A stretch of 64,000 nt of DNA from Brucella rhizosphaerae (GTDB lineage: Bacteria; Pseudomonadota; Alphaproteobacteria; Rhizobiales; Rhizobiaceae), in assembly GCF_002252475.1 (NCBI RefSeq), contig NZ_NNRK01000029.1:1-64000 (forward strand), written 5' to 3'. Shown piece by piece: positions 33,688-42,684 of the stretch. The translations under genes and the position numbers were made by a program. Each line of letters opens with the position of its first letter. Within the stretch, counting starts at the first letter, position 1. The notes under the pieces are model-generated. The model saw only the letters and a program-made list of their open reading frames with translations. It was not told the DNA's origin and did not search any database.

Positions 33688-34793
33688 TAATCATCCGAGC
33701 CGCGGCGCGCATTGTCGCCATCCTGACCACGCCGCCAATAAGCGACAATCAGTTGCTTGTCCTTCGGGATATTTCGCTCTTTGCGCACATAGGTGCGGAT
33801 TGAACGGAATGCATTAAATTCGCAAGCAGCCCAGACATAGATATTATCTTCACCTTCAGGCAAATCCACAGCGCGAACCGCATCCTGCAAAAGCGTCGTT
33901 GTTCCAGCCTCCGCACCTTTGCGGTGCAGCCATTGCAAATCCACATCAGCGCGTGACTGGATAAGCTGTTCTTCGGCTTCGCTGTCGATTTCCACTCGAA
34001 CGACCGCCCTGGTGCCTTCCGGAAGCCTCTCCAGAATACGTCCAATTGCCGGAAGCGCTGTTTCGTCGCCAGCCAGCAAATACCAGTTCGCATCACCAGC
34101 ATCACCGCCGCCAGGGCCTGTCATACCGACGATATCGCCCGGCTTGGCGCTAATGGCCCAGCCAGAGCCTGGGGCATCGCAATCATCGCCATGAACAACC
34201 ATGTCGATATCGGCCCAGCCAGCATCGACATCGATCTGGCGGATCGTGTAAACGCGCGTCGCAAGCTTGGCATCACCATCCGGCCAGACCGGACGACCAT
34301 CTTCACCAGTTACAGGCCATTGCGGTTGGGCAAGGTCCTTTGGTGGAAACAACAAGCGAATATGCAGACCAGTATGTGAGAAGCGGGCAAGGTCATCGCC
34401 TTTCAAACGCACGCGACGCATATGCGGCGTGACATTTGACACGGCAACAACCTGCATTTCTCGGAAGTAAGGCAGCGGAACACCTGCCGCGCCATCGCCT
34501 TCCCAGATGATCTTAGGCTTGGCGCTTCCTTTTTCCAGAAACTCCAGCACATGCTCGGCAATAGAATATTTCATGTAGGCGAGACCGGTTTCATCACCGC
34601 TCTTCACGTCAAAATTGACGGCTTGGTCATCCCACTGAACATCAGCCTGACCGAAACTAAGAACCAGCTTCGCGCTGCTTTCCAGCCTATGTACATCAGC
34701 ATGCTCGACAAAATGGTCCAGCAGTTGATTGACAATGCGACCAGGGTTGTCGAGTGCAATACGGGTATTGGCGTTCAGGCCCAATTCAGACAT
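33687..34793 (-). CDS. DUF2218 - siderophore-interacting flavoprotein fusion (FAD-binding ferric reductase)
   Basis: A 368-residue protein. Residues ~15-95 form a DUF2218 domain (LLDHFVEHADVHRLES, AYMKYSIAEHVLEFL). Residues ~125-240 form the FAD_binding_9 domain of siderophore-interacting proteins (VSNVTPHMRRVRLKGDDL, TRVYTIRQID, DIDMVVHGD and GPGGG), followed by the SIP NAD(P)H-side domain (~255-365; YLLAGDETALPAIGRIL, VWAACEFNAFRSIRTYVR). SIP proteins reduce ferric-siderophores in the cytoplasm. ATG at 34793 has AGGAGAAC upstream. It sits beside cobL without an obvious metabolic link, and its only partner by domain is the stand-alone DUF2218 at 23006. Confidence 0.88.
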   Translation of the reverse strand: MSELGLNANTRIALDNPGRIVNQLLDHFVEHADVHRLESSAKLVLSFGQADVQWDDQAVNFDVKSGDETGLAYMKYSIAEHVLEFLEKGSAKPKIIWEGDGAAGVPLPYFREMQVVAVSNVTPHMRRVRLKGDDLARFSHTGLHIRLLFPPKDLAQPQWPVTGEDGRPVWPDGDAKLATRVYTIRQIDVDAGWADIDMVVHGDDCDAPGSGWAISAKPGDIVGMTGPGGGDAGDANWYLLAGDETALPAIGRILERLPEGTRAVVRVEIDSEAEEQLIQSRADVDLQWLHRKGAEAGTTTLLQDAVRAVDLPEGEDNIYVWAACEFNAFRSIRTYVRKERNIPKDKQLIVAYWRRGQDGDNARRGSDD

Positions 34794-34858
34794 GCCTGTT
34801 CTCCTATATATAAAAGGTGAGAAAGCCATACCTGAATATAACATGAGGATTCAAGTCA

Positions 34859-36070
34859 TCATTTTGCTTTGACGACGGAATAAATCGTGATGGGCAATGC
34901 CTGACGCCAGGCATCAAAAGAACCAAGAGCAGCTGCGTGTGCCACTTGGAGGCGCGTGAGCTCACCGCCGTGCCTTTGGTGCCAGTTAAAAAGCTGCATC
35001 TCACTTTGTAATGTCACCGCATTGGCAACCAGACGTCCGCCGGGCTTCAGCGCATTCCAACAGGTTTCAAGCACACCTTCATCTGTCACGCCACCACCGA
35101 TGAAAATTGCATCAGGCGCTTCAAGTCCGATCAGGGCTGAAGGTGCTCCACCTTTCACTACGCTTAACCCCGGCACGCCGAGAGCCCCAGCATTGCGCTC
35201 AATCATACCTTGCCGCTTGTCGTGAGCTTCAATGGCAATCGCCCGGCATGACGGATGGACACGCATCCACTCAATAGCGATTGAACCGCATCCCGCTCCA
35301 ACATCCCAAAGAAGTTGACGTGGCAACGGCTGCAACCGCGACAGTGTAACTGCGCGGATATCCCGCTTGGTAATTTGTCCATCATTTTCAAAAGCCTCAT
35401 CGGGCAGTCCCGCCACCGGCGAAAAGGCAGTCACATCCGGCGAGACAATGCACTCAATCGCCAAAACATTGAGATCGGCATGATCTTGCTGGTTGAAATT
35501 TTCAGCCACATCATCAACGCAGCGCTCGAGTGGTCCGCCAAGATGTTCCAGAACCGTCATACGGCTTTGAGCATATCCTTTGTCCTTCAGCATTTGAGCC
35601 ACCTTTTGTGGTGTGTTTCCATCCCAGCTCAAAATAAGCAGGCGCTCACCCGGCAGAATATGCGACGCCAGCAATTCCAATGGGCGACCATGAGCACTTA
35701 AACAACGCACATCTTGCAATGGCCAGCCAAGACGCGCCGCAGCCAACGAGAAAGAAGAAGGGAAAGGCACGACCAGCATGTCATCGGCAGAAAATCGCCG
35801 CGCCAGCGATGCCCCCATGCCGTAATTCATAGGATCGCCACTCGCCAACACGACGACCGGCTTGCCACGCAGAGCCTCAAGCATCGCAAATGCTTCTTCA
35901 AAAGGTGATGGCCAGGCAATACGCTCTGCTTTTACACTCGTATCCAGAAATTCCAGATGCCGTTTACCGCCAAAAACAACAGCGGCATTGGCAATCGCTT
36001 TTCGGGCTGTATCGCCCAGCCCTGAAAGGCCATCTTCGCCAATACCGATAACTGTAAGCCAGCAGCTCAT
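34859..36070 (-). CDS. cobL: Precorrin-6Y C5,15-methyltransferase (decarboxylating) CobL
   Basis: A 403-residue bifunctional enzyme: an amino-terminal CbiE-type tetrapyrrole methylase (residues 1-205; VIGIGEDGLSGLG, VVVLASGDPMNYGMG) and a carboxy-terminal CbiT-type Rossmann methylase (about 235-400; LWDVGAGCGSIAIEWMR, AIAIEAHD). It methylates C5 and C15 and decarboxylates the C12 acetate of precorrin-6B. ATG at 36070 is eight bases after AGGAG; the ATG at 36076 would be too close. It diverges from cobG across 74 bases. Confidence 0.95.
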   Translation of the reverse strand: MSCWLTVIGIGEDGLSGLGDTARKAIANAAVVFGGKRHLEFLDTSVKAERIAWPSPFEEAFAMLEALRGKPVVVLASGDPMNYGMGASLARRFSADDMLVVPFPSSFSLAAARLGWPLQDVRCLSAHGRPLELLASHILPGERLLILSWDGNTPQKVAQMLKDKGYAQSRMTVLEHLGGPLERCVDDVAENFNQQDHADLNVLAIECIVSPDVTAFSPVAGLPDEAFENDGQITKRDIRAVTLSRLQPLPRQLLWDVGAGCGSIAIEWMRVHPSCRAIAIEAHDKRQGMIERNAGALGVPGLSVVKGGAPSALIGLEAPDAIFIGGGVTDEGVLETCWNALKPGGRLVANAVTLQSEMQLFNWHQRHGGELTRLQVAHAAALGSFDAWRQALPITIYSVVKAK

Positions 36071-36144
36071 AAGCATTGCTCCTTTTCCCCGTTCGTATGG
36101 TGGTACAGTAGCAAGAGCAAGCAGTAAGGCGTATAAGACCCGTC

Positions 36145-37449
36145 ATGTTAAGCCAGCAAACCGTCACAACCCTGCCCTTGAGAGCTGACAGGCGCAATGC
36201 CTGTCCCGGCCTCTCACGCATGGTGATGGCTAAAGACGGGGCGATCGCTCGGGTCAAGCTACCTTTAGGACGGCTCAACGCCCCCGAAGCAAGAGCTTTG
36301 GCCGAAATTGCTACAGAGTTCGGCAACAGCACAATCGAGCTTTCGATCCGCTCCAACGTCCAGCTACGCGGCATCACGCCTGCTAATTGGGACAAAGCGG
36401 TAACAGCACTCTTTGATGCAGGCTTCGGTGCAGATAATCCGTCTGCCGATGACATTCGCAACGTGATGGTTAGCCCCACCGCATCAATCGACCAGACACA
36501 GCTTGCCGACACTTCCAGTTTTGCAACCGCATTGTTGGCGTTGCTTGAGAGCACGGAAAAGTATCACGCGCTATCACCGAAGTTTTCGTTCCAGATTGAT
36601 GGCGGCGAAGATTGCGCCATGATCTCGCATTCGGGCGATATTTGGTTCTCGGCAATGGGCGATGGTGCCCATTACGTGTTCGGTCTGGCTTCATCGCCAG
36701 ATACAGCGCCTATTGGCCTGATCAAGCAAACAGAAGCACTTTCATTGATCAAAGCTCTGCTTGATCTGTTTCAGCGCCATGCGGGCACTGGGATAACACG
36801 GATGAAGCACCTTTTTGAAACCTTGTCGCAAGATCAGTTCCTGCGAGAGCTGTCTTTTAAACTCTCTCCAGCGCCGGCTTGGCAACGAAAGCTACCAAAA
36901 GCCTTTTCATGGCTGGGGACGCATTCGCAAAATGACAGACGATTTTATATAGGCGGCATGCCGCTACTCGGAAGATTGCAGAGCGAGCAACTGATTGAGC
37001 TGGCTCGGATCGCCGAGAATTTGAATGGCGGAGAAATTCGCCTCACACCATGGCAAAGCGTTCTTTTGCCAAACATCAAACAAGCGGACTGCAATCGGGT
37101 TAAAGGCGCATTAAACAGACTGGGTTTGGCAATCACACCAGACACGTCCAATGCGCGACTTCGAGCCTGTTCTGGTTCCTCTGGCTGTGCTTCCGCCTTC
37201 TCCGACACTTTAGCCGATGCTCAACAACTCGCAGACGCGCTTATAGTCGGCAACAAGCAGGTCCATGTTACGGGATGCGCCAAATCCTGCGCAGCGCTTT
37301 CTCCCCTGCCAAACACGCTTCTGGCGCGTTCAGAAGGGTATTATGATCTCTTTTCTCAAGACAGCGCTGGACCGTCACGTTTCGGGCAGCTATTGGCCTC
37401 AAATATCACCATTGACGAGGCTGCGTTTATTTTGAACGCCCTTCCCTGA
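36145..37449 (+). CDS. cobG: Precorrin-3B synthase CobG
   Basis: A 434-residue member of the nitrite/sulfite-reductase family. It has two ferredoxin-like half repeats (ELSIRSNVQLRGI near 75 and GEIRLTPWQSVLLPNI near 300) and the cluster ligands CSGSSGC and CAKSC (CX5C and CX3C) near 345-385. CobG uses O2, an iron-sulfur cluster and a mononuclear iron to hydroxylate C20 of precorrin-3A and form the ring-A lactone. Its presence marks the aerobic cobalamin route. The amino terminus RADRRNACPGLSRMV is typical. It leads cobH, cobI and cobJ. Confidence 0.94.
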   Translation: MLSQQTVTTLPLRADRRNACPGLSRMVMAKDGAIARVKLPLGRLNAPEARALAEIATEFGNSTIELSIRSNVQLRGITPANWDKAVTALFDAGFGADNPSADDIRNVMVSPTASIDQTQLADTSSFATALLALLESTEKYHALSPKFSFQIDGGEDCAMISHSGDIWFSAMGDGAHYVFGLASSPDTAPIGLIKQTEALSLIKALLDLFQRHAGTGITRMKHLFETLSQDQFLRELSFKLSPAPAWQRKLPKAFSWLGTHSQNDRRFYIGGMPLLGRLQSEQLIELARIAENLNGGEIRLTPWQSVLLPNIKQADCNRVKGALNRLGLAITPDTSNARLRACSGSSGCASAFSDTLADAQQLADALIVGNKQVHVTGCAKSCAALSPLPNTLLARSEGYYDLFSQDSAGPSRFGQLLASNITIDEAAFILNALP

Positions 37450-37463
37450 CGAGAGCGGACCCA

Positions 37464-38090
37464 ATGACAGATTATATCCGCGATGGACAGGCCATCTATG
37501 ACCGTTCCTTCGCAATTATCCGCGCCGAGGCTGATCTGAGCCGCATTCCCGCCGATCTGGAAAAACTTGCTGTGCGTGTTGCCCATGCATCCGGCATGGT
37601 CGATATTGTCGACGATCTCGTCTTCTCTGAAAATGCAGGTTTAGTTGGACGCAACGCTCTCCTGGCTGGCGCGCCAATCCTTTGCGATGCACGTATGGTT
37701 GCTGAAGGCATCACGCGTTTGCGCCTGCCAGCCAACAATGAAGTTATCTGCACATTGAATGATCCTTCTGTTGCAGAACACGCAACGAAGATTGGCAACA
37801 CACGTTCTGCCGCCGCACTCGATTTATGGCTTCCGCATCTTGAAGGCAGCATAGTCGCCATCGGCAATGCGCCCACTGCCCTCTTTCGTCTGTTGGAAAT
37901 GCTGGATAACGGAGCACCAAAACCTGCGCTCATTATTGGTATGCCGGTCGGTTTTGTGGGAGCGGCGGAATCAAAAGACGAGCTTGCTGAAAACAGCCGC
38001 GGGGTGCCCTTCGTCATCGTGCGCGGACGTCGCGGCGGCAGCGCCATGACCGCAGCAGCTGTCAATGCACTTGCTTCGGAGCGTGAATAA
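37464..38090 (+). CDS. cobH: Precorrin-8X methylmutase CobH
   Basis: A 208-residue enzyme that moves the methyl group from C11 to C12 to make hydrogenobyrinic acid. Family motifs are [30 protein letters not shown] (with the catalytic His) and [17 protein letters not shown]. It begins 14 bases after cobG and its stop overlaps the cobI start by one base, so translation is coupled. Confidence 0.96.
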   Translation: MTDYIRDGQAIYDRSFAIIRAEADLSRIPADLEKLAVRVAHASGMVDIVDDLVFSENAGLVGRNALLAGAPILCDARMVAEGITRLRLPANNEVICTLNDPSVAEHATKIGNTRSAAALDLWLPHLEGSIVAIGNAPTALFRLLEMLDNGAPKPALIIGMPVGFVGAAESKDELAENSRGVPFVIVRGRRGGSAMTAAAVNALASERE

Positions 38091-38824
38091 TGACGCAAAA
38101 AGGTAAGCTTTATGGTCTGGGCGTCGGGCCCGGCGACCCTGAACTCATCACGCTCAAGGCACTCAGATTGCTCAAATCCGTGCCCGTCGTCGCCTACCAT
38201 GCAGCCAAGGGCAAAAAAGGCAATGCGCTGACGATCGTGGAAAGCTATCTATCAGCAGAGCAAACGCTGGTACCACTCATCTATCCAGTCACGACAGAAA
38301 AACTGCCCGCTCACATGGATTACGAGCAGATTGTCAGCGATTTCTACAGCGAGATTACTGCGACAATCGCAGATCATCTTGAGGCTGGTCGCGACGTAGC
38401 TGTTATCGCTGAGGGCGATCCGTTCTTCTATGGCTCGTTCATGTATATCCACGACCGATTGGCCGAAAAATACGAAACCGAAGTCGTACCCGGCGTTTGC
38501 TCGGTTTTGGGTGCTGCTGCCGTGCTTGGTGCACCGCTGGTCTATCGCAATCAGACGCTTTCCATTCTTTCCGGCGTCATGAGTGCTGAGGAACTGAAAC
38601 ATCGCCTCGCTGGCACAGAAGCCGCCGCCATCATGAAACTTGGCAAAAATCTCGACAAGGTTCGAGATGTTCTCAGTGAGCTTGGGTTGATGGATCGTGC
38701 ACTTTATATCGAGCGCGCAACCATGCAGAACCAGCGCATTGCACCATTGGCGGAAGTCAGTGGCAGCGACTGCCCGTATTTCTCGATCATTCTGGTTCCC
38801 GGCAAAAAATGGAACGGTGCATGA
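38090..38824 (+). CDS. cobI: Precorrin-2 C20-methyltransferase CobI
   Basis: A 244-residue tetrapyrrole methylase that makes precorrin-3A using SAM. The glycine-rich loop [17 protein letters not shown] is at the start, followed by [17 protein letters not shown] and [18 protein letters not shown]. It overlaps cobH by one base and cobJ by four (ATGA), consistent with one operon. Confidence 0.95.
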   Translation: MTQKGKLYGLGVGPGDPELITLKALRLLKSVPVVAYHAAKGKKGNALTIVESYLSAEQTLVPLIYPVTTEKLPAHMDYEQIVSDFYSEITATIADHLEAGRDVAVIAEGDPFFYGSFMYIHDRLAEKYETEVVPGVCSVLGAAAVLGAPLVYRNQTLSILSGVMSAEELKHRLAGTEAAAIMKLGKNLDKVRDVLSELGLMDRALYIERATMQNQRIAPLAEVSGSDCPYFSIILVPGKKWNGA

Positions 38825-40506
38825 AAGCGGCCATTCTCGTTCTTGGCGAAGCTGCGACTGCCACAGCGCGCAATGTGCAGTCTGTGTTTGGGAACGCTGA
38901 AGTTCTTGGACTGGAAAATCGTGTCACCAGTGCGGATAAAAGCTTTGCACATTTTGGCGATACGATACGTGCATTCTACGAGGAAGGCCGTCCGATCATC
39001 GCACTATGCGCTGCTGGGATCATCATCCGGGCGCTGGCACCTCTGCTGCAAAACAAACGGATAGAACCGCCGGTTTTAGCCGTTGCGGAAGACGGCAGTG
39101 CAGTTGTGCCGTTGCTTGGTGGTCTTTCCGGCGTCAACGATCTGGCGCGAACTATCGCTCAGGCCCTCAAAGTTGCTCCAGCGATCACCACCACCGGAGA
39201 ATTACGCTTTGGCATCAATCTGTTGCACCCACCAGCAGAACTGACGCTCGCTAACCCCGAAAATGCCAAGCGCTTCATGTCTGATTTGCTTGCTGGCAAA
39301 ACGCTACACATCAATGGGCAATCCCGCTGGCTCTCTTCCGCGAAGCTGCCTTTCGATGAAAATGGACAATTGGTGATCAGCATCACACCTGAAACGCGTA
39401 AGCCCCAGGAAAATGAACTGATCTTCCATCCACGCTCGATCGTAATCGCTATTGAATATCCAACGGAAAACCTCGCGGGTCTTATCGAACAAGCGTTTGA
39501 TAATGTGGGACTATCCAGAGATTCCCTTGCACTTCTTCTCGCCCATGAAAAAGATTGCGGGTCACAGCATATTCAGCAGGCAGCACGGGCACTCAAAACG
39601 CCATTGCGGTTTGTTACGGGCACGAATGATATTGTTAAAGCCTCAGTTGAAAATCCTGTTCAGCGCATTCATGCCGAAACCTTGACGCTCGCCATTGCAG
39701 CAACCCCTGCGGATGTTCTCTTCATCGGACGAAAGCGCGGCAAGCTGACTGTGGTCGGTCTTGGTCCCGGCTCGAGAGAGCTGATGACACCTGCCGTTCA
39801 GCATGATCTGGAACGCGCCGAAGATGTGCTTGGTTATGAAACCTATGTGTGTATGGCGGGACCATTCCGTGGCGACCAGATTGTACATATGACCGACAAT
39901 CGCGAAGAAATGCAGCGCGCGCGCCACGCTTTTGAACTCGCGGCTTCAGGCCGTGATGTGGTGATGGTTTCTTCCGGAGATCCGGGGGTATTTGCCATGG
40001 CAGCAGCAGTGGTAGAAGCGCTGCATGAATCATCTGATCCGGCATGGCATGGTGTAGAACTCGTCATTCAGCCGGGTATCTCGGCTGCAATGGCAGCAGC
40101 ATCACGCATTGGTGCGCCTCTGGGGCACGATTTCTGTATCATATCGCTTTCCGATAATCTCAAGCCCTGGGATATAATCGAGAAGCGACTGGAACTTGCA
40201 GCTGAGGCTGACCTCGCCATGGCATTCTACAATCCCATTTCCAAAGCCCGACCACATCAGCTTGGCCGTGCGCTGGAAATTCTTCGCATGCACCGCAAAG
40301 CAGAAACGCCTGTCGTGCTTGGTCGCGACATTGGCAGGCCCGCAGAAACCACACGCGTCACAACGTTGGGAGAACTCACGCTAGACGATGTCGATATGCG
40401 CACGGTGGTTATTGTCGGATCATCCCACACGCAGCGATTCCCGCGCATGAATGGTGGAGAATGGGTCTATACGCCGCGTTGGTATGGCGACAAACCGGAT
40501 AACTAA
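38821..40506 (+). CDS. cobJ: CbiG-like domain fused to precorrin-3B C17-methyltransferase CobJ
   Basis: A 561-residue fusion. Residues ~1-310 follow the CbiG plan: an amino-terminal CbiG_N block ([20 protein letters not shown]), a middle block and a CobE/CbiG_C-like block ([19 protein letters not shown]). Residues ~315-555 are the CobJ/CbiH methylase ([49 protein letters not shown]), which methylates C17 and contracts the ring. Within the CbiG part the usual SGHxGGAN signature reads GGLSGVN and the usual TxDxK of the C block reads LAHEK, so it looks decayed. ATG at 38821 overlaps the cobI stop. A terminator follows. Confidence 0.92.
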   Translation: MKAAILVLGEAATATARNVQSVFGNAEVLGLENRVTSADKSFAHFGDTIRAFYEEGRPIIALCAAGIIIRALAPLLQNKRIEPPVLAVAEDGSAVVPLLGGLSGVNDLARTIAQALKVAPAITTTGELRFGINLLHPPAELTLANPENAKRFMSDLLAGKTLHINGQSRWLSSAKLPFDENGQLVISITPETRKPQENELIFHPRSIVIAIEYPTENLAGLIEQAFDNVGLSRDSLALLLAHEKDCGSQHIQQAARALKTPLRFVTGTNDIVKASVENPVQRIHAETLTLAIAATPADVLFIGRKRGKLTVVGLGPGSRELMTPAVQHDLERAEDVLGYETYVCMAGPFRGDQIVHMTDNREEMQRARHAFELAASGRDVVMVSSGDPGVFAMAAAVVEALHESSDPAWHGVELVIQPGISAAMAAASRIGAPLGHDFCIISLSDNLKPWDIIEKRLELAAEADLAMAFYNPISKARPHQLGRALEILRMHRKAETPVVLGRDIGRPAETTRVTTLGELTLDDVDMRTVVIVGSSHTQRFPRMNGGEWVYTPRWYGDKPDN

Positions 40507-40511
40507 AAAAC

Positions 40512-40540
40512 AAAAAGGCAGGGATTTCCCTGCCTTCTCA
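40512..40540. terminator. Terminator between cobJ and the convergent lipoprotein gene
   Basis: AAGGCAGGG pairs with CCCTGCCTT around ATTT; on the minus strand it is followed by TTTTGTTTTTT, so it is strong for the lipoprotein gene and usable for the cob operon. Confidence 0.85.
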
Positions 40541-40563
40541 GTATTTTAGATCCGTTTATTGAA

Positions 40564-41019
40564 TCACTTCTTCTTCGACTTCCTCGGTGCAGCTGGAGCC
40601 GCTGATGCGGTCTGTGCTGCGGCAGCTTCGGCTGCGACCTGGTCTGCACTCTTTGGCGAAGTATCGACAACAGAGCGCACTGCGCCGCCAGCCGAAACCT
40701 GACAAACGGCGGTACGCAGATCAACCTTCAGGTCGACATCTGTGCCACCACCTGCACCCGGACGGGAATTGACAGCGCTGATCGCGCGTTCAGGCAGGAA
40801 ATACTTATTGGCAGCTGCTGTAATGCAAGGCTGTGCCAGCGAAGAATCAACCGTTGAGGTTGGAACGAAGCGTGGCAGCGATATCGTGGACGCAGTGACT
40901 GGCGCCTCGGACTTGCCGGGAACCGTTGCATTCTGCGTGGTTGTTGTACAAGCAGCAGCCAACGGGGCCAGCATTGCGATAACTAGGAAACGGGCTCCGG
41001 TGCGGGCGCGTCCGTACAT
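40564..41019 (-). CDS. Small lipoprotein of unknown function
   Basis: A 151-residue protein with a type II signal peptide and lipobox LAAAC (near residue 24). The mature part has a conserved-looking core with two cysteines (QPCITAAANKYF and TAVCQVS) and ends in an Ala-rich tail with a basic RKSKKK terminus. No family is recognised. ATG at 41019 lies six bases after GAGG and is preferred over 41031. It is monocistronic, with its own terminator. Confidence 0.65.
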   Translation of the reverse strand: MYGRARTGARFLVIAMLAPLAAACTTTTQNATVPGKSEAPVTASTISLPRFVPTSTVDSSLAQPCITAAANKYFLPERAISAVNSRPGAGGGTDVDLKVDLRTAVCQVSAGGAVRSVVDTSPKSADQVAAEAAAAQTASAAPAAPRKSKKK

Positions 41020-41146
41020 GGTCAACCTCATAGGATTTGCTGAATAGCTAAAATTTTAATTCAGATAACTATTCGGTTTTAGCCGATTGTCGAGTGGCAG
41101 GAAGGCCACATTGCCAGTTTTTCGATTCGCATCCACAACAGCGTCA

Positions 41147-42022
41147 TCATTGTTTCGTGAATATCCAGTTCAACATCTCACGCCAATCGCTCATGCGGAT
41201 AGGCGTACCGTGATTACCACTTTCAAATCGACGGAACTGTACAGGATAACCGGGCACATTCTTGCGTATATCGCGATAAAAAGCTTCCTGCTTGTCAATT
41301 GCGAAAACCGGATCGCGACTGCCATGCCCGAAGAATACCGGCACACGCCTTTTGAATGCAGGTGATTTGAAAAAATCATTGTCCCACAATGATCCCAACA
41401 AGATCAGACCTGAAAGCTGAGCAGCCGCCTTTTCATTGGAAGCGATGCGCCAGCAGAGGGCCCCACCCTGAGATCCGCAAGCGAGGATAAGTGGCGCGGA
41501 TGGCGAGGTAGCTTTTACAGCTTCAATGAGACCCGCTATCTGCGCTTCGCCAGTCGTTGCAAAATCCTTGAAGTCCGGCGTCAAATAAAGTCCGCCGTTG
41601 AGCGCCACCAAATTCTTCACACGGTTGAAATTGCCTCCGAAGGTAAAATCATTCATGCCCTGCAGGCGATTACCACCGCGTCCGTGCAGATAGATGACGA
41701 TAAAAGCAGCGCCTTGCTGCTTTCCGGCAGCCATCGCCTTTACCGGACCTGCCGCGGTCTGAAACACGACATCTTTTTGATAGGCACGCGCTTTCAGCGA
41801 AACATAGGCATCCTTGACGCGCTTTTCCGGCACTGCATCGCGACCGTTGATATCGCGCATTTCATTGTAATCAATGACTTTATAATTGCCATTATCGGCG
41901 CTACTCAGAACAGCTGGATAAGCAAAATAATCATCCTTGAAAGGCGGAAGCGGTCCCTGTGCAAAGGCAGAACTGGCGAAGACCAGCAAAAGCCCTGCAA
42001 ATAATCCAGCCCGTTTGCGCAT
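41147..42022 (-). CDS. Exported alpha/beta hydrolase
   Basis: A 291-residue protein with a Sec signal peptide (residues 1-21, SSAFAQG). The mature part is an alpha/beta hydrolase: YLHGRGGNR oxyanion region, nucleophile elbow ACGSQGGAL (Ser near 190), FGHGSRDPVF acidic region and GNHGTP with the catalytic His near the end. It resembles carboxylesterase/phospholipase-type hydrolases; the substrate is unknown. GGAGGAAAA precedes the ATG at 42022. It follows the flavin-reductase-like cobR gene by 20 bases, so the two may be co-transcribed. Confidence 0.78.
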   Translation of the reverse strand: MRKRAGLFAGLLLVFASSAFAQGPLPPFKDDYFAYPAVLSSADNGNYKVIDYNEMRDINGRDAVPEKRVKDAYVSLKARAYQKDVVFQTAAGPVKAMAAGKQQGAAFIVIYLHGRGGNRLQGMNDFTFGGNFNRVKNLVALNGGLYLTPDFKDFATTGEAQIAGLIEAVKATSPSAPLILACGSQGGALCWRIASNEKAAAQLSGLILLGSLWDNDFFKSPAFKRRVPVFFGHGSRDPVFAIDKQEAFYRDIRKNVPGYPVQFRRFESGNHGTPIRMSDWREMLNWIFTKQ

Positions 42023-42042
42023 TTTTCCTCCCAACAGCACTT

Positions 42043-42576
42043 TCAAAGCTCAAGCGTATGATAACGGCGATTGAGATAGATCAGCGCCTCTTCATCGGCA
42101 TTGGAGCGCAATGCCACAACTTCACCAAACAGGACGTGATGGGTGGAGTGATCCTGTACGCTGATAACGCGACAATCGAAGACTGCCAGCGCGCCTTTCA
42201 GCGTCGGCGCTCCTGTCGCGAGCACGTCCCACGCGGCAAGGTCAAAACGCTCATCCTGTGTCAGTCCGATGCGACCAGAAAATGCATCTGCAAGCTGCTG
42301 GTGTGATCCAGCCAGCGTATTCACCGCAAACACCGCATTCCTGATGAAAAGCTGGTTTTCTTCATGCGTTTTCTGCAAGCAGATCAGCACGGTTGGCGGG
42401 TTATCCGAGACCGAGCATGAAGCTGTCAAAGTAAGTCCACGCCTACCAGCAGAACCGGCTGTGGTCACAACCTGTACCGCACCCGCGTAATGACTCATCG
42501 CATCACGATAAGTCTTCGGTTCTACCGGCATAGTATTTGAGATGATGTTTTTATCTGTTTGCACGTCAGCAAGCAT
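42043..42576 (-). CDS. cobR: Flavin reductase family protein, probable corrin reductase CobR
   Basis: A 177-residue flavin-reductase-domain protein (FMN-binding split barrel): YRDAMSHYAGAVQVVTTAG, GLTLTASCSVSDNPPTVLICL and VFAVNTLAGSHQQLADAFSG are typical. CobR, characterised from Brucella melitensis, belongs to this family and reduces cob(II)yrinic acid a,c-diamide to Co(I) for adenosylation. Location inside the cob region supports the assignment; a generic flavin reductase is the alternative. It overlaps the upstream region of the divergent binding-protein gene. Confidence 0.72.
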   Translation of the reverse strand: MLADVQTDKNIISNTMPVEPKTYRDAMSHYAGAVQVVTTAGSAGRRGLTLTASCSVSDNPPTVLICLQKTHEENQLFIRNAVFAVNTLAGSHQQLADAFSGRIGLTQDERFDLAAWDVLATGAPTLKGALAVFDCRVISVQDHSTHHVLFGEVVALRSNADEEALIYLNRRYHTLEL

Positions 42577-42684
42577 CCGTATTGTCTGACAGGCTTCCGC
42601 AGATCAATGTCTGTTTGCCTGTATACATATACGGGCATTGCACAAAGGCGAGGAAACCGCTACCCACTTTTCGTTCAATTAGCC

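Noticed and set aside
36071..36144. Riboswitch upstream of cobG
   Set aside because: The cobL-cobG intergenic DNA is only 74 bases and contains no B12 box or other conserved cobalamin-riboswitch element.
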